A DNA stretch of 36,626 bases, from the NCBI GenBank assembly GCA_903871905.1, contig CAIQIV010000345.1, positions 1-36,626 on the forward strand, in the 5' to 3' direction. Shown piece by piece: positions 1-9,981 of the stretch. How positions within the stretch are numbered: position 1 is the first letter of the stretch; each line of letters starts with the position of its first letter. The position numbers and the translations under genes are program-made. Source of the stretch: an uncultured Chloroflexota bacterium. GTDB taxonomy: Bacteria; Chloroflexota; Anaerolineae; Anaerolineales; UBA4823. A model generated the notes under the pieces. The model was given only the letters and a program-made list of their open reading frames with translations. It was not told where the DNA came from and did not search any database.

Positions 1-140
1 AGCGAAACACCATCCACCTCAAGCTCCTTGGCGCGCTTGAGAAAATCTTCCATGGTCATCTTTTTCGCCGGTGGCTGCTGATCGGGGTAGACCTCACCGA
101 AGAACCGATGGTAGCAGTAGCTATCAATCCCAACTTTCAT
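1..140 (-). CDS. Sugar phosphate isomerase/epimerase (TIM barrel), N-terminal fragment, runs off window
   Basis: Minus-strand reading from ATG at 140: MKVGIDSYCYHRFFGEVYPDQQPPAKKMTMEDFLKRAKELEVDGVS; GGAGGA-like RBS just upstream; typical xylose-isomerase-like TIM-barrel start. Confidence 0.6.
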   Translation of the reverse strand, partial: MKVGIDSYCYHRFFGEVYPDQQPPAKKMTMEDFLKRAKELEVDGVS

Positions 141-297
141 ATCGTCCTCCTGAAGAATGTGATGGATTCAACTGATTTGGTTGCCAGGATTATTCCAGTA
201 GAATAACCTTTCCAGGGAAAATTTGCGAGAGCTGCCGGAACCGACCTGTGAGCCACAACCTGGAGTGAAACCAGGCCTGTCATTACAGGATAACATT

Positions 298-325
298 ATT
301 ATAATCTTGGAAGCGGAAAATACAA
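298..325 (-). promoter_or_regulatory. Putative sigma70-type promoter for the minus-strand epimerase
   Basis: Minus strand TTGTAT (320-325), 16-nt spacer, TATAAT (298-303). Confidence 0.4.
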
Positions 326-431
326 GTGGGTTAAGATTAAAAAAATCAAAAGTCAGGCTTTTTTTGTCATAGGAATGACAAATCATGGGATATTCAAAGG
401 CGCCATTCCTCCCTGGCTGGCGAACGGCGTA

Positions 432-460
432 TTGACAGTTGCTGCAAAGCAACCTATAAT
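432..460 (+). promoter_or_regulatory. Consensus sigma70-type promoter of the GntR gene
   Basis: TTGACA (432-437), 17-nt spacer, TATAAT (455-460). The spacer contains an inverted repeat GTTGCT-GCAA-AGCAAC (438-453). Confidence 0.8.
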
Positions 461-508
461 AAGTTGTAGTTACAGGATTACAAGAATACCTTCCGGTGCA
501 GGGAAATT

Positions 509-1300
509 ATGGAACAAAATTACCTGATCGATTTTGACAGCCATATTCCATACTATATCCAACTGATGGATATGCTCAAAGAGCAGATCCTGCAGAAAAA
601 ATGGGCGCCTGGGGAGCAGATCCCTGGAGAGAAAGAACTTTGCGAAATGTACGGTATTAGCCGTACCGTTGTGCGGCAGGCACTCCGAGAATTGGAGCTG
701 GACGGCATTATCACGCGCAGAAAGGGGAAGGGGACCTTTATCTCGGAGCCAAAAATCAGTGAAGGTTTGATCCAAAAGTTGACCGGATTTTACCAGGACA
801 TGGTTGAACGGGGGTTAAATCCTGTGACCAGAGTGCTGCACCAGAATGTGGTGTGTGCCAATGAAAAAGTGGCGCGTTTTCTCAATATTCAATCGGACAC
901 AGAGGTGATTGATATCCAACGCCTGCGGTACATAAATGATGAACCCATCCAGCTGGTTACATCTTATGTCCCTTACCACATCTATCCGCCCCTGGCGACC
1001 GTTGATTTAACCAACCGTTCTTTGTACGACTTTCTTGAAAAAGAAGGTGGAATATTTCTAACCAGTGGGCGTCGCTATATTGAAGCTGTGCTGGCAAATG
1101 GGACTGAGGCGGCATTATTAGGCATCGAGCGGGGTGCGCCATTATTGATGTTGGACAGCGTCAGTTATACTGAAGATAACCTGCCTGTGGAATATTATCA
1201 TGCCATCCACCGCGGTGATCGAACAAGATTTGAAGTGGACCTGGTGCGATCCCGTGAACCGATCCAAAAAGGTATCTCGACCTTCACCTCTTTCCCTTAG
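509..1300 (+). CDS. GntR family transcriptional regulator (HutC/UTRA type)
   Basis: N-terminal wHTH (IPGEKELCEMYGISRTVVRQALRELELDGIITRRKGKGTFI) followed by UTRA-like effector domain. Confidence 0.92.
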   Translation: MEQNYLIDFDSHIPYYIQLMDMLKEQILQKKWAPGEQIPGEKELCEMYGISRTVVRQALRELELDGIITRRKGKGTFISEPKISEGLIQKLTGFYQDMVERGLNPVTRVLHQNVVCANEKVARFLNIQSDTEVIDIQRLRYINDEPIQLVTSYVPYHIYPPLATVDLTNRSLYDFLEKEGGIFLTSGRRYIEAVLANGTEAALLGIERGAPLLMLDSVSYTEDNLPVEYYHAIHRGDRTRFEVDLVRSREPIQKGISTFTSFP

Positions 1301-1346
1301 GGGATCTTCATCTGTTGTTAAACAATAGGATATACCGGAGAACAAT

Positions 1347-2891
1347 ATGACAAAAAAGTACCTGATTGGTGTCGACCTGGGTACGAGTGGTACAAAAGCG
1401 GCGCTTTACCAGATCGATGGAGTAAAAATCGCTGAGGCAAGTGTTGAAGTGCCCATCTATTATCCTAAGCCGGGAGTTGTTGAGCAGGATTCGAAGGATT
1501 TCTACGAGACCGCCGCATTGACCGTCAGCCGCTGCATCCAACAAAGTAACGTGGTTCCCCAGGAGGTTACAGCGATTGCCTTTGATTCCCAAATGGCTGG
1601 AGTCGGGTTGATCGATGAAAGCTACCAGGCGGTGGGTCGCTTTGATTCCTGGCTGGATGTGCGCTGCAAACCATATATTGAGTGGATGGATAAAGAGGCA
1701 GGGGATCAAATTACGCAGTTGACCGGCTGCCCACCTACCTGTGACCATGGGCCGAAGATGCTGTGGTGGAAGCATGAGCACCCACAGGATTACAAGCGGA
1801 CGGCAAAATTTCTGATGCCAGCAGCCTACGTAGCGGGACGCATGGCGGGGTTAAAATCGGACCAGGCATTTATGGATTATACGTTTATTCATTTTTCTGG
1901 ATTTTCCGATGCCCGGCAAACCAGGTGGTCAAGGGAATTGTGTGCAAAATTCGATCTTGATCTGGATAAGCTTCCCCGAATTGTGGAACCCTGGGAGGTG
2001 GTGGGAGAAGTCACGGAACAATGCGCCAGGGATTTCAACTTGGCGCCGGGAATCCCTATTGCGGCGGGCGCCGGGGATACTGCTGCAAACGCTTTAGGGG
2101 CCGGGATCGTCAACCCTGGGATGATTTTCGATGTAGCAGGAACTGCGGCCGTTCTTGCCAGCTGTACTGATATGTTTGTTGCTGATACCAAGAACCGCGC
2201 CTTGTTGAACATGCGCTCTGTTATTCCTGGTCTTTGGAATCCTTTGGCGTACATTGCCGGGGGTGGATTGGCGCTGCGCTGGTTTCGCGACCAGTTTTAT
2301 AACGCCAGCCACGGGATACCCCAGCCTGTTGCGGATGGCCTGGATTTATATCCAGAAATGATTGAGCTGGCAGCCAGTGTGGAACCGGGTTCTGCGGGCC
2401 TGTTGTTCTCCCCCCACCTGGGCGGGCGAATTTGCCCCTCAACACCTGAGATGCGCGGCGCCTGGATTGGCGCCTCCTGGTCGCACACTCAGGCACATCT
2501 GATGCGGGCTCTCCTGGAGAGTATTGCCTTGGAATATGCATATTATTTAAGAATTCTGCGCGAATTACTGCCGTCCCTGGAATTGGTCCAGGCACGCGGG
2601 GCCGGAGGCGGTGCACGCAGCCCAATCTGGAACCAGATTAAGGCTGATATCCTGGATGTGCCCTATCAGCGTTTGAAGGGCAATGAATTTGGTACGTGGG
2701 GCGCGGCGATGATCGCTGGAAAAGCCGCCGGGGTCATTAATGATCTTGCTGCCCACGCGGCTCACACGGTTTTCACAGAAGGTGAACCAGCTTTACCCAA
2801 CCTGGAGAATCGGAAGATTTACCAACCACTGGTGGAAAAATATATCCGGATGCAGCAGACGCTGGCTACATTCTTTACAAGCAATGTTTGA
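1347..2891 (+). CDS. FGGY family carbohydrate kinase (xylulokinase-like)
   Basis: MTKKYLIGVDLGTSGTKAALY N-terminal ATPase motif; GAGDTAANALGAGIV; GGGARSPIWNQIKADILDVP. Confidence 0.92.
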   Translation: MTKKYLIGVDLGTSGTKAALYQIDGVKIAEASVEVPIYYPKPGVVEQDSKDFYETAALTVSRCIQQSNVVPQEVTAIAFDSQMAGVGLIDESYQAVGRFDSWLDVRCKPYIEWMDKEAGDQITQLTGCPPTCDHGPKMLWWKHEHPQDYKRTAKFLMPAAYVAGRMAGLKSDQAFMDYTFIHFSGFSDARQTRWSRELCAKFDLDLDKLPRIVEPWEVVGEVTEQCARDFNLAPGIPIAAGAGDTAANALGAGIVNPGMIFDVAGTAAVLASCTDMFVADTKNRALLNMRSVIPGLWNPLAYIAGGGLALRWFRDQFYNASHGIPQPVADGLDLYPEMIELAASVEPGSAGLLFSPHLGGRICPSTPEMRGAWIGASWSHTQAHLMRALLESIALEYAYYLRILRELLPSLELVQARGAGGGARSPIWNQIKADILDVPYQRLKGNEFGTWGAAMIAGKAAGVINDLAAHAAHTVFTEGEPALPNLENRKIYQPLVEKYIRMQQTLATFFTSNV

Positions 2892-2922
2892 TTGCTGATT
2901 ATTTTGAGCTAAGGATCTAGAA

Positions 2923-3960
2923 GTGAAAAACCAAATTCGTTTATGTATGATTGGTGCGGGAAGGGTTGGAAGAAACCATTCTCAGGCAATTACCCGCCAT
3001 GTACCGGCTGCCAGGATTGTTGCCCTGGTTGATCCAATGGAGGCGGTCAGAGAAGAAACAGCCGCTGATTTTGGCATTGACCTGCAGTTTGACAACCTGG
3101 AAATGGCGTTGGATAAATCCGATTTTGATGCAGTGGTGATCACCACCCCTACTCCTACCCATCTGCCTTTGACTGCCCTGGCTGCAGAGCATGGGAAGCA
3201 TGTCTTTCTTGAAAAACCAATGGCGCTCAATATTGAGGAGTGTGACAAGATTTTGGCGGTTGTGGAGAAAAACAAGGTCTTGCTACAACTGGGTTTCATG
3301 CGTCGTTTTGATCCCGAATTCGTGGCGGCTGCGGCGCGCATCGAGGCAGGGGAGATCGGCGAGCCAATGATGATCAAATCCAATACCCACGGCCCTGGTC
3401 TGCCTCCAGCATGGGCGCGCGATCTGCGCAGCTCGAATGGCATGTTGGCTGAAGTAAACAGCCATGATTGGGATACCGTGCGCTGGTTGATGAGCTCGAA
3501 TTATGAACGTGTCTATACCGAGGTGGCAAATTTCAAAGGCGCGGCGAACAATGTGGATACCCCCAATTTTTATGATAATGCCCTGGTCAACATCAAGATG
3601 GAAAATGGAGGTTTGGGGCTGATCTCGGGGGTATGCCCTTGCGGTTATGGATACGATGCCCGCGTGGAGATTATTGGAGAGAAAGGGATCATGCAAATCG
3701 GTGAGCTCAAGGGGCAGGCAGTGGTGGTGTGCACTAACAGGGATCAAGGTTTGATCACTCCGGTGATGCGTACCTGGCCACAGCGCTTTGCCTGGGGATA
3801 TATCTACGAATTGGAGCATTTTGCACACTGCCTCCAAACGGAGATCCCTCCCCGAGTAGGGGGTATAGAGGGTCGTTGGGCAGTAGCTGGGGTGTTGGCT
3901 GGAACCAGGTCCTTCCTGGAGCAGCGTCCTGTTCACTTGTCAGAGATACTTGGAAAATAA
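2923..3960 (+). CDS. Gfo/Idh/MocA family oxidoreductase (myo-inositol 2-dehydrogenase-like)
   Basis: GTG start; Rossmann GAGRVGRNH; VFLEKPMALNIEECD (EKP motif). Confidence 0.92.
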   Translation: MKNQIRLCMIGAGRVGRNHSQAITRHVPAARIVALVDPMEAVREETAADFGIDLQFDNLEMALDKSDFDAVVITTPTPTHLPLTALAAEHGKHVFLEKPMALNIEECDKILAVVEKNKVLLQLGFMRRFDPEFVAAAARIEAGEIGEPMMIKSNTHGPGLPPAWARDLRSSNGMLAEVNSHDWDTVRWLMSSNYERVYTEVANFKGAANNVDTPNFYDNALVNIKMENGGLGLISGVCPCGYGYDARVEIIGEKGIMQIGELKGQAVVVCTNRDQGLITPVMRTWPQRFAWGYIYELEHFAHCLQTEIPPRVGGIEGRWAVAGVLAGTRSFLEQRPVHLSEILGK

Positions 3961-3975
3961 GAGACAATTGGAGAG

Positions 3976-5022
3976 ATGATGTTAGCAGCTGTCTATCATG
4001 GACCTGGCGATTTGAGAGTGGAAGATGTCCCTGTTCCGCAAGTGGTTGCTGGGGAGTTGTTGGTTAAAGTCCTGAGTGCCAGTATCTGTGGCACGGATTT
4101 GCGCATTTTTCATGGAAACCACCGTATGTTCCCCCCTGGCACGGTGCGCATACCTGGTCATGAGGTGGTTGGGACGATTGCTGATATTGGGGAAGGATTA
4201 GAAGGATTCATCATCGGCCAGCGCGTCTTCATCGCTCCGAATATGGGTTGTGGGCATTGCCCACAGTGTGTGAGCGGGAAAAACAACCTATGCGTCGATT
4301 ACGACGCGGTGGGCGTTACCATAGACGGTGGTTTTGCAGAATACGTGCGCGTGCCAGCCAGGTCTGTGCAACAGGGGAATGTGATCCAGGTCAGCGAAGA
4401 CGTGGATCCGGCAGTGGTAGCCCTGCTGGAGCCTTTTGCCTGTGTGCTGCGGGGTCAAAATGCCTTGAGAATGCAGCCTGGAGAGACGGTCCTGGTAATT
4501 GGCGCAGGGCCAATCGGGATTATGCACATTAAACTGGCCAAGGCTCGCGGGTCAGGCAGGGTGATCGTCAGCGAACCGATGAAAGAACGGGCGCTCCAGG
4601 CGCTGCAGGCGGGTGCAGACCGAGCGGTCAATCCACAGGAAGAGGATTTGCAGGAAGTGCTCAAAGCAGAAAGCCATGGACAGGGTGCGGATGTCATAAT
4701 TGTTGCTGCCCCGGCTCATACCGCGCAAGAAAGCGCTTTGAGACTGGCAGCCATTGGCGGCCGGATCAATTTCTTTGGCGGTTTACCAAAGGATAAACCA
4801 ACTATCCAGCTTGACTCTAATTTGGTGCATTATAAAGAATTGGTTATCACTGGAACAACTGCCTGCAGCACGGACGACTGCTGGCAGGCAACCCGCTTGG
4901 TGAACTTGGGGCTGATTGATCTGAGCGACCTGGTAAGTCAAAGGTTCCCGTTGCGAGAAGCCGCAGCAGCCTTTACTGCAGCAGAAGACCGAAGGTCACT
5001 CAAGATAGTTCTGGAACCATAG
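3976..5022 (+). CDS. Zinc-dependent alcohol/polyol dehydrogenase (MDR family)
   Basis: CGTDLRIFHG, GHEVVG, structural Zn CGHCPQCVSGKNNLC, GAGPIGIMH Rossmann motif. Confidence 0.92.
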   Translation: MMLAAVYHGPGDLRVEDVPVPQVVAGELLVKVLSASICGTDLRIFHGNHRMFPPGTVRIPGHEVVGTIADIGEGLEGFIIGQRVFIAPNMGCGHCPQCVSGKNNLCVDYDAVGVTIDGGFAEYVRVPARSVQQGNVIQVSEDVDPAVVALLEPFACVLRGQNALRMQPGETVLVIGAGPIGIMHIKLAKARGSGRVIVSEPMKERALQALQAGADRAVNPQEEDLQEVLKAESHGQGADVIIVAAPAHTAQESALRLAAIGGRINFFGGLPKDKPTIQLDSNLVHYKELVITGTTACSTDDCWQATRLVNLGLIDLSDLVSQRFPLREAAAAFTAAEDRRSLKIVLEP

Positions 5023-5024
5023 CA

Positions 5025-5987
5025 ATGACCGGCACTCCCTCGATTCCTGTGAAGATACCCCGGCAGGTCCAATCTGTATTGGGTGAGAGGTCTTATGATT
5101 CGCTGGGTATCACAGATGCTCACAATCATGTGTGGATTGAGCAGGTTCCAGGTGCTGATCCGGCGGCGCCTGTCTTAGATCATTTCGATAATATTCTAGA
5201 AGAGCTGCAAGCCTATCGAGCGGAAGGGGGGGGGAGCCTATTGGATTGCCAGCCGGCTGGATGTGGAAGAAACGGCAGGATTTTAGCTCAGCTTTCCAAA
5301 AAATCGATGGTAAATATCATTGCTTGTACGGGTTTTCACCGAAGAAAGTATTATCCACCGGATTTCTGGCTGTTTTCAGCTAGTCCCTCCAGGGTGGCTG
5401 AGTTTATTTTAAGCGAACTCAATACGGCGTTGGAAGAGACGAAGGACGAACCTCAACCGGTGCGTGCTGGGTTCATTAAGGTAGCTCTGGAAAGCAGCTG
5501 GGATGCATCGTCAGGTATATTGCTGGAAGGGGCGGCTGATGCTGCCCGCCAGGCTAAGACGCTGGTTGAGATTCACACCGAAAAGGGGGAGCTGGCAGAG
5601 AAAGCCGTCATCTATTTTGATGAGCATGGTGTTGACCCTGCCAAGTTGGTCCTTTGTCACATGGACAAACGGCCAGATATCTGCCTGCACAAGGAGTTGG
5701 CGCGTTTTGGGGTCCTGTTAGAGTATGATACCTTCTACAGGCCGAAGTATGAACCAGAAGCGAACCTGTGGCCATTGATTGAGAAGATGACTGGGGAAGG
5801 GTTCAGCGATCATGTTGTATTGGCTACAGATATGGCTGAATATGCCATGTACAGTACCTATAGTAAAGGCCCTGGACTGGCCAGCCTGCCCACTAAGATT
5901 AAAATGAGATTAACCGACATGGGAATCTCAGAAAATTCAATCCAGCAGATGCTGGGCGGTAATATTGCCAGGTGCCTGGCTGGATAA
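5025..5987 (+). CDS. Phosphotriesterase-family metal-dependent hydrolase (possible sugar-lactone(-phosphate) lactonase)
   Basis: HxH motif in GITDAHNHVW, GGGSLLDCQPAGCGRNGRIL, and HMDKRPD / LATDMAEY C-terminal metal ligands. Confidence 0.78.
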   Translation: MTGTPSIPVKIPRQVQSVLGERSYDSLGITDAHNHVWIEQVPGADPAAPVLDHFDNILEELQAYRAEGGGSLLDCQPAGCGRNGRILAQLSKKSMVNIIACTGFHRRKYYPPDFWLFSASPSRVAEFILSELNTALEETKDEPQPVRAGFIKVALESSWDASSGILLEGAADAARQAKTLVEIHTEKGELAEKAVIYFDEHGVDPAKLVLCHMDKRPDICLHKELARFGVLLEYDTFYRPKYEPEANLWPLIEKMTGEGFSDHVVLATDMAEYAMYSTYSKGPGLASLPTKIKMRLTDMGISENSIQQMLGGNIARCLAG

Positions 5988-6006
5988 AACTATTTGCAAG
6001 GAGATT

Positions 6007-6588
6007 ATGATGTCCAATTTACCCTTTACTTTCGATATCCCTATTCCGGGTGGAGTTCCCACAAGAGTGGATAAACATGTTCAGCGGCGGTTATCTGCGC
6101 TGAAAGGGCAGTTCCTGGACCAGACTGCTTATGAGAAAAAGCTGGCTGAAGAAGACAGCCTGGTTTATGAAGTCTATGAGATCCACCGCCCTGAAATTGA
6201 AGGCGAACTGTTGATGGGTGTTTCTTTTATTCACCCCGGTAAGGTGGGGCAGGAATTTTACATGACCAAAGGTCATTTTCATACCGTGCTGGAGACGGCT
6301 GAGGTGTACTACATCCTTCAGGGGGAAGGTTTCATGGTCATGGAAACGCCGGAGGGAGAGACATCCGTGGAGCCCCTATCACCGGGGCGCATCCTGTTTG
6401 TTCCGCCGCGGTGGGCACATCGATCCGTGTGTACCTCACGGCAAAAGGACCTGGTTTTCTTTTTCGTTTATCCTGGGAATGCCGGGCATGATTATGGAAC
6501 GATTGAACAATTCGGTTTTCGCAAACTGGTGCTGGAGGGGGAAGGTGGCATTGAGATTGTGGATAACCCGCGCTACCAGGGACGATAA
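6007..6588 (+). CDS. Cupin-type (archaeal-type) glucose-6-phosphate isomerase-like protein
   Basis: Cupin motif MTKGHFHTVLETAEVYYILQGEGFMVMETPEG; FVPPRWAHRSVC. Start at 6007 after AAGGAG. Confidence 0.85.
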   Translation: MMSNLPFTFDIPIPGGVPTRVDKHVQRRLSALKGQFLDQTAYEKKLAEEDSLVYEVYEIHRPEIEGELLMGVSFIHPGKVGQEFYMTKGHFHTVLETAEVYYILQGEGFMVMETPEGETSVEPLSPGRILFVPPRWAHRSVCTSRQKDLVFFFVYPGNAGHDYGTIEQFGFRKLVLEGEGGIEIVDNPRYQGR

Positions 6589-6596
6589 AAGTCATT

Positions 6597-7562
6597 ATGG
6601 ATCTCAAGCGAGCACATTTACTGGTTACCCCCACCTCGTATGGCAAGAACGATCCCCGGCTGAAGACACAGTTGGAAGAAAAGGTGGAGACGGTTGCTTA
6701 CAACCCAACGGGGAAACCTTTGTCGTCTAATGATGTTGCGGCGCTGCTGCCGGGTGTGGATGGCTATATTGCCGGGTTAGATGTGATTGACCGGGCTGCA
6801 TTGGAGAGCGCCGACAGGCTCAAAGTGATCGCCAGGTATGGCGTCGGAGTAGACAATGTAGACCTGGAATCTGCTAAAGAAAAAGGGATTATCGTCACCA
6901 ATACTCCTGGGGCGAACTCGGTATCTGTGGCAGAACTGGCGTTGGGGTTGATGCTTGCCCTGGCCAGGCAGATCCCTGAAGCCGTCCACAGCGTCCAACA
7001 AGGAAAATGGCCGCGATATTCCGGAGTTTCCCTGGAAGGAAAAACCGTTGGGATCCTGGGGCTGGGCGCGATCGGTAAACAACTGGCACGCCGCCTGGCA
7101 GGTTTTGACTGCCAAATTCTGGCATATGATCCCTTTGCTGATGAATCTTTTGCCAGGGAGCGAAACATTGAATTAGCCTCGATGGACGAGGTAATTGCCC
7201 GATCAGATTTCCTCAGCCTTCATCTGCCTCTGTTACCCGAAACCCGCGGCCTGGTCAGTCAGGAATTCCTGGCAAAAATGAAAAAAGGCTCCTTCCTGAT
7301 CAATACTTCGAGGGGTGAAGTGGTTGATGAAGAAGCGCTACAGCGCGCCCTGGGAAGCGGCTACCTGCGTGGGGCTGGCCTGGATGCTTTTACGGTTGAG
7401 CCGCCCGATCCAGCCAACCCACTCTTGCACATGCCTCAAGTGATCGCAACCCCTCACCTGGGGGCACAGACTGATGGCGCCACCAGCAACATGGGGTGGT
7501 TTGCGATGGCAGACTGCCTGGCGGTTCTGGACGGCGAGGAACCAAAATACCGGGTGGCATAA
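6597..7562 (+). CDS. D-isomer-specific 2-hydroxyacid dehydrogenase (phosphoglycerate dehydrogenase-like)
   Basis: IARYGVGVDNVDLESAKEKGIIVTNTPGANSVSVAELALGL; GLGAIGKQLARRL; INTSRGEVVDEEAL; ATPHLGAQT. Confidence 0.93.
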   Translation: MDLKRAHLLVTPTSYGKNDPRLKTQLEEKVETVAYNPTGKPLSSNDVAALLPGVDGYIAGLDVIDRAALESADRLKVIARYGVGVDNVDLESAKEKGIIVTNTPGANSVSVAELALGLMLALARQIPEAVHSVQQGKWPRYSGVSLEGKTVGILGLGAIGKQLARRLAGFDCQILAYDPFADESFARERNIELASMDEVIARSDFLSLHLPLLPETRGLVSQEFLAKMKKGSFLINTSRGEVVDEEALQRALGSGYLRGAGLDAFTVEPPDPANPLLHMPQVIATPHLGAQTDGATSNMGWFAMADCLAVLDGEEPKYRVA

Positions 7563-7584
7563 CAACTGATCAAAGGAGTTGAAT

Positions 7585-8229
7585 ATGAACAAAATGAATG
7601 TTTTGGATAAGGTCAAAGAGCTGGGTCTCCTGGCTGTAATCCGTGGCCCATCGGCTGAACTGACAGTGAAAATGGTGGATGCTCTGGTCCATGGCGGTGT
7701 GATGGGAATTGAGATCACTTACAGCACACCGAATGCTGAAGATGTGGTACGAACCGTTGCTGCGAAACATGGTGAGAATATTGTGTTGGGCATGGGTACG
7801 CTGACCAAACCCGAGCAGGCGACCAGCGCAAAGGCGGCCGGGGCTAATTTCCTGGTCAGCCCGATCTGTGAGCCAAATCTGGTTCGGGCGATGGTTGCCA
7901 CGGATTTGCTCATCATGGCTGGTGCAATGACGCCTACCGAGGTATTCCAGGCTTACAGCCTTGGCGCCGATGTGGTAAAAATCTTTCCCGGCTCGTTGGG
8001 TGGACCTTCTTACGTTAAAGCCTTGAAAGGACCGTTCCCCTACATCCCGATGATGCCAACCGGTGGGGTGAACACAAGCAACGTGGCGGACTGGTTTAAG
8101 GCAGGGGTAGTTGCTGTGGGAGCCGGCAGCGAGTTATGCCCGCCTGATCTGGCTAAAGCGGGAAAATTTGATGAAATCACAAAAAAGGCAGCTGAGTTTG
8201 TTGGGGTTATTCAGACTTCCAGGTCTTAA
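7585..8229 (+). CDS. 2-dehydro-3-deoxyphosphogluconate (KDPG/KDPGal) aldolase family
   Basis: LAVIRG, GIEITYSTPNAEDVV, VLGMGTL, ADVVKIFPG with Schiff-base Lys, PTGGV. Confidence 0.92.
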   Translation: MNKMNVLDKVKELGLLAVIRGPSAELTVKMVDALVHGGVMGIEITYSTPNAEDVVRTVAAKHGENIVLGMGTLTKPEQATSAKAAGANFLVSPICEPNLVRAMVATDLLIMAGAMTPTEVFQAYSLGADVVKIFPGSLGGPSYVKALKGPFPYIPMMPTGGVNTSNVADWFKAGVVAVGAGSELCPPDLAKAGKFDEITKKAAEFVGVIQTSRS

Positions 8230-8253
8230 CTGCAAGGAAGTTGAGGAGAGAAT

Positions 8254-9222
8254 ATGAGCACAAATACTGAGACCAACTATAAAATTGTAACCAAAAAAGA
8301 GCCAACCTTCTATTTTGTCGGGGTGACCACTTCGAAATCGTCGATCATGAAAGTTTTTCCTCTTTGGATGAAGGTGTTGGGAAGAGAAGAAGTCAAAATT
8401 GAAGGAATCGACTGCGCCATTCACGATAAGCCGGAAGCCTATCGCCAGGTCGTTGCCCAGATGAAGTTCGACCCCCTGTCGTTGGGAGCACTGGTGACCA
8501 CGCATAAGATTGACTTGCTGACCGCAGCGCGGGATATGTTCGATTATCTGGACCCATACGCCCAGATCACGGACGAAGTCTCCAGCATCTCGAAACTGGA
8601 GGGGCGCCTCGAAGGACATGCAAAGGATCCGATCACTTCGGGATTGAGCCTGGATGCCATCATCGGCAAAGATTATTTCGGTCGCACGGGTGGGGAGGTA
8701 CTCTGCTTCGGCGCTGGTGGATCAGCCATTGCCACGCTGCTGCATTTAATCAATAAGAAAGACGCAGCAGACCGCCCTAAGCGCTTTACCTTTGTCAATC
8801 GCTCCCAGGGCCGCCTGGACCATGCCCAACAAATGGTCAGCGGAATATCCACCGATATTGAGGTCGAATATATCCAGAATGTGGACCCGCTGGTCAACGA
8901 TAAGATTATGGAAAAGTTCCCGCCACACAGCGTGATAATCAACGCCACAGGCATGGGGAAGGATACCCCTGGTTCTCCGATCACCTGGGAAGGAAAGTTC
9001 CCCATGGATAGCATTGCCTGGGAGTTCAACTACCGCGGTGAGCTGGATTTCATGCACCAGGCGCTGGCCCAGGTTGAAAGCCGTAGAGTGTTTATGGAAG
9101 ACGGTTGGTTATATTTTGTCCATGGTTGGACTCAGGTGGTCGCCCAGGTGCTTCATTTTGACCTTACTCCGGAAGTGTTTGATGAATTGAATAAAGCCGC
9201 ATCAACCGTCCGGGCTAAGTAG
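8254..9222 (+). CDS. Shikimate dehydrogenase (AroE)-like NAD(P) oxidoreductase
   Basis: FVGVTTSKSSIMKVFPLW N-term, LVTTHKIDL, CFGAGGSAIATLLHL, VIINATGMGKDTPGSP. Confidence 0.75.
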   Translation: MSTNTETNYKIVTKKEPTFYFVGVTTSKSSIMKVFPLWMKVLGREEVKIEGIDCAIHDKPEAYRQVVAQMKFDPLSLGALVTTHKIDLLTAARDMFDYLDPYAQITDEVSSISKLEGRLEGHAKDPITSGLSLDAIIGKDYFGRTGGEVLCFGAGGSAIATLLHLINKKDAADRPKRFTFVNRSQGRLDHAQQMVSGISTDIEVEYIQNVDPLVNDKIMEKFPPHSVIINATGMGKDTPGSPITWEGKFPMDSIAWEFNYRGELDFMHQALAQVESRRVFMEDGWLYFVHGWTQVVAQVLHFDLTPEVFDELNKAASTVRAK

Positions 9223-9285
9223 ATCTGGAAGCAAGGTGCTTTTTAGGAAAAAAACGTTTATTCAGGAGAAACCTGAGGAGAATAA

Positions 9286-9981
9286 ATGAACCTGACTGCT
9301 AGAGATGTTGCTGGGATGATTGATTTATCGTGCGTACGTACGACTTCAAGGAAATCAGATATAGAGGAAATGGTTGCAGCTGCCCGGAGATACCATTTCG
9401 GGCATGTTTCTGTCTTACAATGTTTTATCCCGTATACCCGGCAGCTGCTGGCAGATTCTCCTCAGGTATTGGTGGTGGGAAATGTCAGTTTCCCTTCCGG
9501 ATCCGATACCACCACGGTGAAAGTTTTCCAGGCAAGGGAAATGGCGGCTGCAGGATGCGATGAGATTGATATGGTGATGAATATCGGTAAATTGCGGTCT
9601 GGTGAGTTGAAAGAAGTGGAAGAGGATGTCAGCGCAGTTGTTGAATCAGCTCACCCGCTGCCGGTTAAAGTCATCATTGAGATCATGGCGCTCACTCAAC
9701 CTGAGGTGGAGCAGGCGTGCAACATCTGCATGCAGAGCGGTGCGGCATTTGTCAAGACAGGCACTGGTTGGGCTAACCGAGGTACCACGCTTGAGGATGT
9801 GCGTTTGGTGAAAGCAATTGTGGGAGATCGTATCCAGATCAAAGCATCTGGGGGAATCCGCGGCCTGGAGGACCTGGCAGCGATGTACCGGGTTGGAGCG
9901 CGTCGTTTCGGAATTAACCTGTTGAGCGGTATTGAGATAGTGGAACGCTGCCTGACCCTGGAAGCGGGACTGGAAATATGA
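9286..9981 (+). CDS. deoC: Deoxyribose-phosphate aldolase
   Basis: DEIDMVMNIGKLRSGE; VKVIIEIMAL; AAFVKTGTGWANRGTT; IQIKASGGIR. Confidence 0.92.
   Translation: MNLTARDVAGMIDLSCVRTTSRKSDIEEMVAAARRYHFGHVSVLQCFIPYTRQLLADSPQVLVVGNVSFPSGSDTTTVKVFQAREMAAAGCDEIDMVMNIGKLRSGELKEVEEDVSAVVESAHPLPVKVIIEIMALTQPEVEQACNICMQSGAAFVKTGTGWANRGTTLEDVRLVKAIVGDRIQIKASGGIRGLEDLAAMYRVGARRFGINLLSGIEIVERCLTLEAGLEI

Noticed and set aside
168-452. 94-aa minus-strand ORF
   Set aside because: Covers the AT-rich promoter/operator region; no homology recognisable.
3283-3936. 217-aa minus-strand ORF
   Set aside because: Antisense to the Gfo/Idh gene, no recognisable motif.
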